DNA of 64,000 nucleotides from Gluconobacter sp. Gdi. GTDB taxonomy: Bacteria; Pseudomonadota; Alphaproteobacteria; Acetobacterales; Acetobacteraceae. The translations under genes and the position numbers were made by a program. Numbering within the stretch: the first letter of the stretch is position 1; each line of letters begins with the position of its first letter. The notes below the pieces were generated by a model. It saw only the letters and a list, made by a program, of their open reading frames with translations, had not been told where the DNA came from and did not search any database. Shown piece after piece: positions 17,820 through 26,632 of the stretch. The stretch covers positions 372,001 to 436,000 of the forward strand of contig NZ_BLJQ01000001.1 of assembly GCF_014132155.1 (NCBI RefSeq), written 5' to 3'.

Positions 17820-19256
17820 CGTTTGCCAGCCTAAGCCGACGATCGCAACGCGGCGGCCGAACGGTGTTTCCTGCAACACTATGACTTCTCTTTCTTCGAG
17901 ATATGTCAGTTGGCGGCGGGCGCGTCCCAGGGAATGGGTGCCATAGGCGCGAGCCAGAGCACTGTCATCCGGGCAGGTTTCCGAATCGAGCGCGGTGCGT
18001 GCCAGCAACAAAAAGACGCCCTGAACGTCTTCCGGCAGGGATGCTGCAACAGCTTCGGCTTTCTGCCAGTCCTCGCTCTCCGCACGCTCCCGGTCCAGAC
18101 CTGCACGGATCGTAGCGAGGATGCGCTGGAAGCGGCCCAGATCGAGGATGTTCCGTGACAGACCCTGAATACGGGCTCGAAGTTGGAAGTCCTGATAAAG
18201 GGTGGCGAGTGGCTTGTAATCGGCGCCATCTTCAGAGGCGACACCAGCAACCATGTCCCAGATCTGGGCTGGATCAATTTCAGTAATGTCGGCCGTTGCA
18301 GCAGGTTCTTCAGCGGCTTCCCGCGTTGCGCCATAGGCATCAAGCTGCGCGAGAAGATCCGGCGGCGGCGGACGTGTTTCGCGGCGGGGGCGAGGCGAAA
18401 ATTCGTGGACGGGCTCGAGAATGATGTCTCGCAGGTCCTCGGCATCCATGGGCTGCAAAGGAACGAGCACTGGTCCCGTGTTGTGGCTGGCTGTTTCAAC
18501 CGGCCCGATTGTCAGCAGCTTCGGACGACGGGAGAGAGCGGGTCCGAGCGCCATGAACTGCCCCCGGGCAAGATCACGGAAAGATTCTGCGGCCCGACGC
18601 TCCATGCCCAGAAGATCGGCGGCGCGGGCCATGTCGATGTCGAGGAAGGTCCGGCCCATCAGGAAGTTCGAGGCTTCTGCCGCGACGTTCTTGGCCAGTT
18701 TGGCCAGACGCTGTGTTGCGATGACACCGGCCAGACCACGTTTACGCCCACGACACATGAGGTTTGTCATGGCACCGAGTGAGAGGCGGCGGGCTTCATC
18801 GGATGTGTCCCCGCCCGCAACCGGTGCGAAGAGCTGGGCTTCATCCACCACAACCAGAGCCGGATACCAGTTGGCGCGTGGTGCTTCGAACATACCGTTC
18901 AGGAATGCGCCGGCTGCACGCAGCTGCATTTCGGCTTCCACCTGTTCAAGGTTCAGCACAACAGATGCACGATGCGCCCTGACACGTTCACCGGCTGCAC
19001 GCAGGCTGGCTTCGGACTGGTCTTCCACGTCAATGACCAGATGGCCATAGCGGTCTGCCAGGGTGACGAAGTCGCCTTCCGGGTCGATCATGACCTGTTG
19101 AACGAGGGTTGCGGTCTGTTCCAGCAGTCGGCGCAGAAGGTGGGATTTGCCTGAGCCGGAGTTACCCTGAACCAGCAGGCGCGTGGCCAGCAGTTCCGGC
19201 AAATCAATGCAGGTGTCTGAGCCGTCGCGGCCCTGTCCGAGAACGATGGATGTCAT
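17811..19256 (-). CDS. HerA/VirB4-like ATPase (DUF87)
   Basis: This 481-residue P-loop ATPase has Walker A GNSGSGKSHLLRRLLE near residue 31, a short MIDPEGDF strand, and Walker B ALVVVDEAQLFAP near residue 132, with a sensor-like GVIATQRLAKL after it. This order is that of the HerA/FtsK superfamily DUF87 group. The C-terminal third carries a winged-helix-like segment (LARAYGTHSLGRARRQLTYLE). No NurA nuclease, Sir2 or other known HerA partner is adjacent. It starts 4 bp after the flavoprotein stop, so the two are probably co-transcribed. Its last codons overlap the PHO array of the next operon. Confidence 0.85.
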   Translation of the reverse strand: MTSIVLGQGRDGSDTCIDLPELLATRLLVQGNSGSGKSHLLRRLLEQTATLVQQVMIDPEGDFVTLADRYGHLVIDVEDQSEASLRAAGERVRAHRASVVLNLEQVEAEMQLRAAGAFLNGMFEAPRANWYPALVVVDEAQLFAPVAGGDTSDEARRLSLGAMTNLMCRGRKRGLAGVIATQRLAKLAKNVAAEASNFLMGRTFLDIDMARAADLLGMERRAAESFRDLARGQFMALGPALSRRPKLLTIGPVETASHNTGPVLVPLQPMDAEDLRDIILEPVHEFSPRPRRETRPPPPDLLAQLDAYGATREAAEEPAATADITEIDPAQIWDMVAGVASEDGADYKPLATLYQDFQLRARIQGLSRNILDLGRFQRILATIRAGLDRERAESEDWQKAEAVAASLPEDVQGVFLLLARTALDSETCPDDSALARAYGTHSLGRARRQLTYLEEREVIVLQETPFGRRVAIVGLGWQTAS

Positions 19257-19260
19257 GGGG

Positions 19261-20484
19261 TCAGCGGATACCCGAAACTGACGATTCTAGCCACCCAAGG
19301 ACGCCCTTTGCGGCGGCAAGACCGGTGGAAAAACATCCCTGCAGAAGATAACCGCCCGTCGGGGCTTCCCAATCCAGCATTTCGCCGGCTGCAAAAACAC
19401 CGGGATGAGTCTTTAGCATGAAATTTTCGTCCAGCGCGTCCTGGCGTAATCCTCCTGCTGTCGAGATGGCGCGGTCGAGCGTGTCGGTCCCGGTCAGGGC
19501 GATGGGGAGGGCTTTCATGGCTTGAGCAAGCTGGAGAGGTGTCGCCTGTTTTGGTGTTGTCTGTCGCAGGAGTTCTCTGGAGGCGCTGTCGAGAGAAAGA
19601 GCTTTGCGGAGCCGGTTGGACTGGCTCTCTCTGGGACGCTGGGCCTGAAGGCGTTTGAGAATGGCGTCTTCGGAGAGAGTGGGACGGAGATCCAGTGACA
19701 GGGTGGCGGTGCCTGTAGAGGTAATGGCATCACGGAGAGAGGCCGAGAGGGCATAAAGGGCAGAGCCTTCCAGTCCGCGCGGCGTAATGGTGACGTCCCC
19801 ACGGGTTTCCGTCCCCTGAAACGACAGTCCGACGGAATGGAGTATCTGTCCGTCATGGCGTTGCAGGACCTCATCGGGCCAGTTGGGGATAAAGCCGCAG
19901 TTTGACGGTTTGAAAGGGGATGTTTCCGCGGGGAACAGACTGGCCCAGCGCCCGTCTGACCCGAGGCGGGACCAGCTTGCACCGCCTGTGGCCATGAGTG
20001 TGGCATCCGCAGAAAACGTGATGGGGCCTTCAGGGGCCTCAAAGCCTAGGAACGGACCCTCCCATCCTGTGAAGCGATGGCGTGTCCTGATCTGAACGCC
20101 TTGCGCCGTCAGTCGGCCTAGCCATGCGCGAAGGAGCGGAGAGGCTTTCATATTTTTGGGGAAAACACGCCCCGAGCTTCCACTAAAGCACTCCTGTCCG
20201 AGGCTTTCCGCCCAGTGACGCAGGGCGTCTGGCGGGAAGTTCAGCAAGGCTGGGGTCAGCCAGTCCTGGGCTGGTCCATAGCGTGTTATGAAAAGGTCGA
20301 GTGGCTCAGAGTGGGTCAGGTTGAGGCCACTTCGGCCTGCCATGAGCAGTTTCCGTCCCACGCTGGGCATCTGCTCAAAGACTTCGACGTGACATCCGTG
20401 GGCAGAAAGATACTCAGCGGCGAAAAGTCCGGCGGGACCTGCGCCAATGATGGCAACGACTGGCGGCGTGGGGAAAGGGCTCAT
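19261..20484 (-). CDS. FAD-dependent flavoprotein, HI0933/YhiN family
   Basis: This 407-residue protein begins with the dinucleotide-binding AIIGAGPAGLFAAEYL and has the family-specific GRKLLMAGRSGLNLTHSE and a C-terminal FAD-contact region, GVFAAGEMLDWEAPTGGYLLQGCF. It matches the TIGR03862-like subgroup of the YhiN/BaiN flavoproteins. The family includes predicted NAD(P)/FAD oxidoreductases of mostly unknown substrate. No membrane anchor is visible. It precedes the HerA-like gene by 4 bp on the same strand. Confidence 0.9.
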   Translation of the reverse strand: MSPFPTPPVVAIIGAGPAGLFAAEYLSAHGCHVEVFEQMPSVGRKLLMAGRSGLNLTHSEPLDLFITRYGPAQDWLTPALLNFPPDALRHWAESLGQECFSGSSGRVFPKNMKASPLLRAWLGRLTAQGVQIRTRHRFTGWEGPFLGFEAPEGPITFSADATLMATGGASWSRLGSDGRWASLFPAETSPFKPSNCGFIPNWPDEVLQRHDGQILHSVGLSFQGTETRGDVTITPRGLEGSALYALSASLRDAITSTGTATLSLDLRPTLSEDAILKRLQAQRPRESQSNRLRKALSLDSASRELLRQTTPKQATPLQLAQAMKALPIALTGTDTLDRAISTAGGLRQDALDENFMLKTHPGVFAAGEMLDWEAPTGGYLLQGCFSTGLAAAKGVLGWLESSVSGIR

Positions 20485-20533
20485 GGCTGTCTGATTGCCA
20501 TGAGCCGGGTCGTTTGTCAGGTTCTACGTGCGC

Positions 20534-20558
20534 CTGAGGCCGGGGTTATCAGCCTCAG
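20534..20558 (-). promoter_or_regulatory. Stem-loop after the second TonB receptor
   Basis: CTGAGGC (20534-20540) pairs with GCCTCAG (20552-20558) across an 11-nt loop, 12 bp beyond the receptor stop at 20570. There is no clear T-run on the minus strand, so termination would be inefficient or Rho-aided. Confidence 0.4.
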
Positions 20559-20569
20559 AATGCACTGTT

Positions 20570-23101
20570 TTAGAAACCAGCGCTGATGGAGCCGGTTGCT
20601 GCGAAGGGTGCTGCAATGGCGTAGGTTGGGGCGGTCCCCTTCACCGTGTTGCCGAAGATACCCTTCATTGCTGTTGCGTTCGTCTGCACGCCCAGTGGGA
20701 AGCCCAGATAGTGCTTGTTGGCGATGTTGGAGATGTTGAGCTTGATGTTCGGGCTCTGCAGGAAGCCGACATTGTGGAAGCGATATCCAACCGTCAGATT
20801 CATGCGGACATAGGACGGAACAGCCTCGTCGTTCATGAATGTGGAATACTGCTTGGCAACGTATTTCACGTTGTAAGCACCGAACAGGCTGCCGTCATCG
20901 TAATCCAGGTTGAAGCCGACCTGATACTTGGGTGTTTCAGGCGCGAACTTCCCCTTGGTTGGGAGATAATCGACAGAGCTGCTGCTGCCGCCCTTCAGGT
21001 TGCTGGTCGTGCGGGCATCGACATACTCGAACGAAACATAAGGACGCAGGTGGTAGAAGATCGGACGTGTGCCGATTTCTGCATCCACACCATTTGAAGT
21101 CTGTCCACCAGCATTGATGTTGTTGCTGAAATAGTTGGAGCAGGCATCATCCATGCACTGGCTCTGGGAGAAGAAGCGGTTTGTGAAGTCGTAGTGGAAG
21201 TAGGTGATCGAGGCCATGACGGTCGATCCGGTGTAGCGCCAGCCTGCTTCTTCCGAAATCGAGATTTCCGGGTTCAGGTTGGTGATGCCATGCGTCGCGT
21301 AGCCGCTGCCTTTGTAATAGGCGCCTGCGTCGAACAGGGAGAAGTTCGTAGGCATCCGGAAGTTGGTCGCGCCTGAGATGAAGATCTGGTTCTCAGGGTT
21401 GATCTGATACCGGATCGACGCCGTTGGCAGTGGCTCGTAATAGGTTTTCTTGATGTAAGGGCCCGTGGATGTGTTGGGCAGCATGTTGTGTGCGTCACGG
21501 GTAACGATGGCGTATTTCAGGCCGCCTTCGATCGTGAGCTTGTTGTTCAGCAGGGACAGGCTGTCACCGATGAACATCGTGTGCACGCGGGTCTGTGTGA
21601 GGTTTGAGCGATACTGATACGTTGCGCCATTATCAAAGACGTAATTCGCAGCCTGTCCCCAGACGCTCCAGGGCGTACCGTCGGTACCAATGCCTGTGGC
21701 GGGGCCGCTCTGGATCTGCTTGGAATATTCGAACCAGTAACCAACCATCAGACGGTTCACGCCTGTCGTCAGCGTCAGCTTGGTGACAGCACCAGGACGA
21801 TACGTCGTTGTGATGGACGGTTCATAGAGCAGTGTACCCTTGGCGACGGTTTTGCCTTCAAGGCTCCCGCCCATGGACGTGGCACCATAGCTGGTGGGGA
21901 CGGCATATGCGCCACCGCCGCTACCGCTGCCGTACCAGAAGTAAGGCGTTTCCGTTAGCGTCAGGTGATCCGTCAGCTTGAAGGTGGATGGCGCGCTGAC
22001 ATAGATGTTGGTGAAAGGGTTCTGGTGGAACTTGTAGTAGTCCGCGTCACTCTTCGTGCTCTTGCCCGTCGGGTCCTTGTACACGCCGTTGTAGACGGTG
22101 TTTGAGATTGTCGCGCCAGACGTGTTCTTGAATGTCGTGCCGTTCGGTCGGGTACAGGTCGCACCAGCCGAGCAGGACGATACGTACTTGTCCTTCACGC
22201 CCAGTCCGTATTCGTCCCACGATGCCATGTTCACGGAGCGGTTCAGGTAGTTGTAGAGGCGGTTACCAACGATCGCGAGAGAGACGCGGTTTCCGTCGCC
22301 CCAGTCGTTCACGATCTTGCCTTCCGCGTGCAGCTTGCGGTTCGTTGCTTCACTGTGGATAGCGTCTTCGGTTGCATAGGAACCGGAGAAATACGCACGT
22401 AGGTTCGTGTGGCCAATCTTGCCTGTGTCGAGGCGTAGGAAGCCGCGGGTGTAATCATAAGAGCCGTAAGAAACGTCAAACGCTCCGCCCGCCTTCATCT
22501 TCGGGTCAATCATGTACATGTCGACCACGCCGCCTGCGGCGCTGAGGTGGGGGCTGTCCAGATCGGCAGAACCCTGCGCCAGATTCACCTTCTGGAGGTT
22601 TTCGGAATCCACGATTTCCTGGGAGTACGTCTGGAAGGAGCCGACGTCGTTGATCGGGAAGCCTTCAAGCGTAAAGCCCATCTGCGTCTGGTCGAGGCCA
22701 CGGGAGCTCATGTGGCTTCCGGTCAGTCCGGCAGGATCTGAAGAAGAGACGTTGGCGCCGGGCAGCAGCGCAATGAGCTGCATCGGATCCTGACCTGGTG
22801 CCTGCTTTTCGATGAAGTCGCGGGAGATACTTGAGACGGATTTCGCCGCGTCCTGCTTCTGCATCAGACCGCCACCGACGTCACGGCGTGTTACACCATC
22901 AAAGTACTTGCGACGCCCGCTGACGGAGACGTGCTCTTCATGCACTTCATCTGTCGGTGCCGTATTGCCCATCATGGATGGAGCCGCAGCCTGATGACGG
23001 GCTGGCTTATGATCCGGACTGGAAGAAGATGGTGCCGCCAGTGCAGGAGCGGCCCCCAGGGCCATGAGGGCGGACGTTGATAGAAGGCGTGCAAGGCGCA
23101 T
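20570..23101 (-). CDS. TonB-dependent outer-membrane receptor
   Basis: This 843-residue protein has a signal peptide ending in ALAAP, a long Ser/His/Pro-rich spacer of about 30 residues, a plug domain (residues 75-200, with LEGFPINDVGSF and the conserved SSRGLDQTQ), and a barrel ending in the expected aromatic (SISAGF). The plug and barrel point to active transport energised by TonB/ExbB/ExbD, none of which is encoded here. The ligand cannot be inferred; no neighbouring periplasmic enzyme or ABC importer gives a clue. The barrel has a Cys pair in SCSAGATC and another in CMDDAC, which could form extracellular disulfides. Confidence 0.9.
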   Translation of the reverse strand: MRLARLLSTSALMALGAAPALAAPSSSSPDHKPARHQAAAPSMMGNTAPTDEVHEEHVSVSGRRKYFDGVTRRDVGGGLMQKQDAAKSVSSISRDFIEKQAPGQDPMQLIALLPGANVSSSDPAGLTGSHMSSRGLDQTQMGFTLEGFPINDVGSFQTYSQEIVDSENLQKVNLAQGSADLDSPHLSAAGGVVDMYMIDPKMKAGGAFDVSYGSYDYTRGFLRLDTGKIGHTNLRAYFSGSYATEDAIHSEATNRKLHAEGKIVNDWGDGNRVSLAIVGNRLYNYLNRSVNMASWDEYGLGVKDKYVSSCSAGATCTRPNGTTFKNTSGATISNTVYNGVYKDPTGKSTKSDADYYKFHQNPFTNIYVSAPSTFKLTDHLTLTETPYFWYGSGSGGGAYAVPTSYGATSMGGSLEGKTVAKGTLLYEPSITTTYRPGAVTKLTLTTGVNRLMVGYWFEYSKQIQSGPATGIGTDGTPWSVWGQAANYVFDNGATYQYRSNLTQTRVHTMFIGDSLSLLNNKLTIEGGLKYAIVTRDAHNMLPNTSTGPYIKKTYYEPLPTASIRYQINPENQIFISGATNFRMPTNFSLFDAGAYYKGSGYATHGITNLNPEISISEEAGWRYTGSTVMASITYFHYDFTNRFFSQSQCMDDACSNYFSNNINAGGQTSNGVDAEIGTRPIFYHLRPYVSFEYVDARTTSNLKGGSSSSVDYLPTKGKFAPETPKYQVGFNLDYDDGSLFGAYNVKYVAKQYSTFMNDEAVPSYVRMNLTVGYRFHNVGFLQSPNIKLNISNIANKHYLGFPLGVQTNATAMKGIFGNTVKGTAPTYAIAAPFAATGSISAGF

Positions 23102-23247
23102 CAGAAAGATGGTCTTTCTCGGATAGTGAAATAAGCGAGGAGGGAAAAACCACGCTTTGTCACACTCTTCAACAGTTTGGGATGTGAAACATTAAGACAT
23201 AAATAATCGTGATATTTCCGCAACAAAAAGTGGCGTGAAAGCTTCTT

Positions 23248-23277
23248 TTGAGTGCGGGGGCCTCTGCGCGCTATAAG
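23248..23277 (+). promoter_or_regulatory. Candidate sigma-70 promoter for ade
   Basis: TTGAGT (23248-23253) and TATAAG (23272-23277) are separated by 18 bp and lie about 30 bp before the ade ATG. The rest of the 207-bp divergent gap (23102-23308) is AT-rich and shows no riboswitch-like fold that I could recognise. Confidence 0.5.
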
Positions 23278-23308
23278 TGGTCATTGCTGACATTCGGAGG
23301 TTTCAGGC

Positions 23309-25006
23309 ATGCAGAACGCAATCCAGCGCCGGGTGGCTCAGGGGCAGGGGCGGGAACCAGCGGATCTGGTAGTTCGCAACGTCCGTCTTCTGGACCTCGT
23401 CACCGGCGAAATGGTCCCGACGGATATTGCGATCTGCGGGGACCGGATCGTGGGGACTTACGGCACCTACGAAGGCAAGCAGGAGATTGATGGACGTGGG
23501 CGGATTGCTGTCCCAGGTTTCATCGACACGCACCTTCACGTTGAGTCCTCTTTGGTCACGCCTTTTGAGTTCGATCGCTGCGTGCTGCCGCATGGCGTGA
23601 CGACCGCCATTTGTGACCCTCATGAGATGGCCAATGTCCTTGGGCGATCAGCCTTCGACTATTTCCTGGCGGCCGCTGAGCGGACGGTCATGGATCTGCG
23701 GGTCAATCTGTCGAGCTGCGTTCCTGCAACACCTATGGAAACATCCGGGGCCACACTGGATGCGGCTGATCTTGTGGCCTACCGGGACCATCCCAAGGTG
23801 ATCGGGCTGGCAGAATTCATGAATATCCCGGGTGTTCTGAACGGCGATCCGGGTTGTCTGGACAAGCTGGCCGCCTTTGCTGGCGGTCATATTGATGGTC
23901 ATGCGCCGCTGATGCGTGGCAAGGCTCTGAATGGGTATCTGGCCGCGGGCATTTCGACGGACCATGAAGCAACCGCAGCGGAAGAAGCACTGGAAAAAGT
24001 CCGCAAGGGCATGACCGTGCTGATCCGGGAAGGTTCCGTCTGCAAGGATCTGGAAGCACTGGTTCCGCTGCTGAATGTTGCAACGTCGCCATTCTTTGCT
24101 TTCTGCACAGACGACCGTAATCCGCTTGAAATTGCTCATGAAGGACATCTGGACTTCCTGATCCGCCGTGCGATCGAACTGGGGGTTGAGCCGCTGGCAG
24201 CGTATCGTGCAGCCTCACTTTCGGCTGCCAATGCCTTTGGTCTGCGGGACCGCGGGCAGATTGCTCCCGGCAAGCGTGCGGATGTTGTGCTTCTGGATAA
24301 TCTAGAGGCCTGTCTGGTGTCGGACGTCATTTCTGCCGGGCGTCTGGTCACAGAGGCCCTGTTTGCTGAAAGGGAGATTATTCCCCCCGTAGGGCTAGGC
24401 AGCGTGAAGCTCCCGGCTGCGGTTAGCGCGTCAGATATGGAGATCCAAGGCAGCGGAACAGATCGCCCGGTGATGGGGCTCATTCCGGGGCAGATCATTA
24501 CAGAATACCTGCGGCTCACATTGCCGGAAAAGAACGGGCAGGTTGTGCCAGATATTCCGAATGATGTGGCCAAGGTCTGTGTCGTGGCGCGACATGGCCA
24601 TAACGACAATATCGGCAGGGGTTTTGTGAAAGGGTTCGGCCTGAAGCACGGAGCGCTGGCGTCTTCAGTCGGGCATGACAGCCATAATATCTGCGTTGTG
24701 GGTACCAACGATGCGGATATGGCGACTGCTGTGAACCGACTGGAAGCGACGGGCGGTGGGTTTGTGGCCGTTCAGGACGGCAAGGTGCTGGCAGAATTGA
24801 AGCTACCTGTGGCTGGTCTGATGAGTGATGCCCCGTTCGAGCAGGTTCGTGACGAACTGATCGTGTTGCGGAAGGCCGCGAAGGACATGGGTGTTTCTCT
24901 GGAAGAGCCGTTTCTGCAACTGGCTTTCCTGCCTCTTCCTGTTATCCCGCATCTCAAGATCACAGATCTTGGAATGATTGATGTTCGGACAATGGAACTG
25001 GTCTGA
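23309..25006 (+). CDS. ade: Adenine deaminase
   Basis: Adenine deaminase converts adenine to hypoxanthine and ammonia for purine salvage. The 565-residue protein is the amidohydrolase-type enzyme. It has the metal motif [14 protein letters not shown], the family-specific [16 protein letters not shown], and the C-terminal domain [18 protein letters not shown] and [11 protein letters not shown]. The length is normal for the family. GAGG lies about 10 bp before the ATG. It is a single-gene unit with its own promoter and a bidirectional terminator downstream. Confidence 0.95.
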   Translation: MQNAIQRRVAQGQGREPADLVVRNVRLLDLVTGEMVPTDIAICGDRIVGTYGTYEGKQEIDGRGRIAVPGFIDTHLHVESSLVTPFEFDRCVLPHGVTTAICDPHEMANVLGRSAFDYFLAAAERTVMDLRVNLSSCVPATPMETSGATLDAADLVAYRDHPKVIGLAEFMNIPGVLNGDPGCLDKLAAFAGGHIDGHAPLMRGKALNGYLAAGISTDHEATAAEEALEKVRKGMTVLIREGSVCKDLEALVPLLNVATSPFFAFCTDDRNPLEIAHEGHLDFLIRRAIELGVEPLAAYRAASLSAANAFGLRDRGQIAPGKRADVVLLDNLEACLVSDVISAGRLVTEALFAEREIIPPVGLGSVKLPAAVSASDMEIQGSGTDRPVMGLIPGQIITEYLRLTLPEKNGQVVPDIPNDVAKVCVVARHGHNDNIGRGFVKGFGLKHGALASSVGHDSHNICVVGTNDADMATAVNRLEATGGGFVAVQDGKVLAELKLPVAGLMSDAPFEQVRDELIVLRKAAKDMGVSLEEPFLQLAFLPLPVIPHLKITDLGMIDVRTMELV

Positions 25007-25012
25007 AACGAA

Positions 25013-25044
25013 AAAGACCCGCTCCTGTGAGGGAGCGGGTCTTT
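25013..25044. terminator. Bidirectional intrinsic terminator between ade and the small lipoprotein gene
   Basis: AAAGACCCGCTCC (25013-25025) pairs perfectly with GGAGCGGGTCTTT (25032-25044) around a 6-nt loop. The A and T runs on the two sides let it work for both converging genes. Confidence 0.92.
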
Positions 25045-25070
25045 CTTATCGAGCCTGAAGAAAAGGCTGA

Positions 25071-25271
25071 TCAGTGGGTGGAAGCACCCGTCGCATTGGC
25101 AATGCCCTGCTGTGCGCTGGTTGCAGCGTGGGACGTTGCATGACCCACGGCACTGACATCCTGGCCTGCGCCACGCGTCGTGTTGCAGGCGGACAGGGAC
25201 ACTGCCGTCCCTGTGAGCAGGGCAGAGACCAGCATCAGGCGAGCGAATGTGGATTTACGGGTCTTGGTCAT
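25071..25271 (-). CDS. Entericidin-like small lipoprotein
   Basis: This 66-residue protein has a lipoprotein signal (KSTFARLMLVSALLTGTA) and lipobox LSAC, followed by NTTRGAGQDVSAVG, the core of the entericidin EcnA/EcnB family. The rest is an Ala/Thr/His-rich tail. Entericidins are small membrane lipoproteins linked to stationary-phase or osmotic stress; in enterics EcnB is lytic and EcnA antagonises it. Only one copy is seen here, so a toxin-antidote pair is not supported. A TTGACA promoter lies about 50 bp upstream. Confidence 0.8.
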   Translation of the reverse strand: MTKTRKSTFARLMLVSALLTGTAVSLSACNTTRGAGQDVSAVGHATSHAATSAQQGIANATGASTH

Positions 25272-25317
25272 GCGGGCATGTCCTTCTGTTCTTGTGTGTC
25301 AGTTCAGGGCTAAAAGC

Positions 25318-25329
25318 CTGTCATGTCAA
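25318..25329 (-). promoter_or_regulatory. TTGACATGACAG promoter element upstream of the entericidin-like gene
   Basis: On the minus strand a perfect -35 TTGACA is followed by TGACAG. The same 12-mer occurs upstream of rpsD at 37096-37107. With a 17-bp spacer the -10 would be TGAACT, a weak match. Confidence 0.45.
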
Positions 25330-25386
25330 AAAGTTGCGTTTTTAAGTGCTGACCTGCGCGGGCAGGAACGGAAAAAGGCCTGAGAA

Positions 25387-26604
25387 GTGTTAGAGAAATT
25401 CCGTTGGGCCAAAGCGATCTCCAGAGTGTTTCGCCGTAGCTTGGGGCATTCGTCAGAAAGATCAGTCCTGATTGTGGACTGCAATTTTCCAAGGCCTCTC
25501 CATGATTCTGGCTCGATGGATCTGGATGCGATGATCCACTCTCTGCTTCGGCTGGGATGCAGGGTCAGCTTTCTGGCGCTGGGAGAATATTTTCTGTCTT
25601 CAGAGCAGCGGGATGCAAGTGCTGCTGCGGTCTATCGATCCCTGGGGGTTAGGTGCCTGACACCTGGACATGACGCAGTGTCCCCCGGGTGGGACGGAAT
25701 TGACGACGCCCTGCGGCAGATCGGACCGGATATTGATACCTGCATCCCATGTCGGGTTTGCTGTGGAGGCGCGGCATATGATCGGCTCCGCGCCGCGTTC
25801 CCCGCTGCCCGCATGATTTTCTACACGTGTGATCTGCATTTCTTGCGGGAGGAGCGGGCAGCCCGCCTGTCAGGCGATGCTGCTGCGCTCAAAGCTGCTG
25901 GAGTCACGCGGGATAATGAACTCGGGGTTATCCGCCGGGCTGATGGGACACTTGTGGTGTCCAGCTATGAGAAGGATCTTTTGAGGCAGGAACTTCCAGA
26001 GGCGCATGTGGTGCATCTGGCCTTTCCCAGACCATCCGCCGAAGGAGTACGCTGGGAGGACCGCAAGAATATCGGCTTTATCGGCAATTTTGGTCATCGG
26101 CCGAATGAAGATGCGGTGTGCTATTTCTTGGATCACGTCTGGCCGGATCTGTCTGCCAAAGTACCTGAGTGCAAGTTCCTGATTGTGGGAGCAGGTTCAC
26201 CGGATTGGCTGATAGAACGGGCGCAAGACGATGCACGTCTGGTTGTGCTTGGGCATGTGCCGGATCTGACAGACGTGTTGAAAACACTTAGGGTGACGGT
26301 AGCCCCGCTTCGGTATGGAGCAGGGACGAAAGGAAAAGTGCTGACCAGCCTGTCTCATGGCGTGCCGTGTGTCATGACATCCGTTGCGGCTGAAGGTTTT
26401 GACTTTGGGTCGCAGTTGAGAGAGCTGGCTGTTGCGGATCTTCCGCAGGATATGGCGAATGCCATTGTGGCGCTTTACACACAGGCCTCTCGATGGGAGA
26501 CGGTCGTTGGTCACGGGCGTGATCTGATATTGCAGAATCATACACCCGAGAAGCTTGATGCGGCGTTGGCTCAGTTACTGCGTCTTGATGCTGCTGGCCG
26601 CTGA
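25387..26604 (+). CDS. Glycosyltransferase, GT4-like
   Basis: This 405-residue protein ends in a typical GT-B C-terminal domain. NIGFIGNFGHRPNED starts the second Rossmann half, FLIVGAGSP follows, and VAPLRYGAGTKGKVLTSLSHGVP contains the Gly/Lys donor-phosphate loop. The N-terminal half is less conserved and begins after a short basic leader (FRWAKAISRVFRRSLG). A dense Cys cluster, CIPCRVCC at about residue 118, is unusual for the fold. The start is GTG at 25387 with AAGG upstream. There are no neighbouring polysaccharide genes, so the acceptor is unknown. It is divergent from the lipoprotein gene. Confidence 0.8.
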   Translation: MLEKFRWAKAISRVFRRSLGHSSERSVLIVDCNFPRPLHDSGSMDLDAMIHSLLRLGCRVSFLALGEYFLSSEQRDASAAAVYRSLGVRCLTPGHDAVSPGWDGIDDALRQIGPDIDTCIPCRVCCGGAAYDRLRAAFPAARMIFYTCDLHFLREERAARLSGDAAALKAAGVTRDNELGVIRRADGTLVVSSYEKDLLRQELPEAHVVHLAFPRPSAEGVRWEDRKNIGFIGNFGHRPNEDAVCYFLDHVWPDLSAKVPECKFLIVGAGSPDWLIERAQDDARLVVLGHVPDLTDVLKTLRVTVAPLRYGAGTKGKVLTSLSHGVPCVMTSVAAEGFDFGSQLRELAVADLPQDMANAIVALYTQASRWETVVGHGRDLILQNHTPEKLDAALAQLLRLDAAGR

Positions 26605-26632
26605 CCGAAGGATAAACTTACAAAGGCGTCCG

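Noticed and set aside
15333-23101. A single operon from the second TonB receptor through HerA to the first receptor and glpQ
   Set aside because: All are on the minus strand, but a stem-loop lies after the second receptor and the PHO array indicates a fresh promoter before the first.
23102-23308. Purine riboswitch upstream of adenine deaminase
   Set aside because: No three-way junction or conserved core pattern could be found; the gap is AT-rich with an ordinary-looking promoter.
25071-25271. Entericidin toxin-antidote pair
   Set aside because: Only one small lipoprotein gene is present; no second copy within the adjacent sequence.
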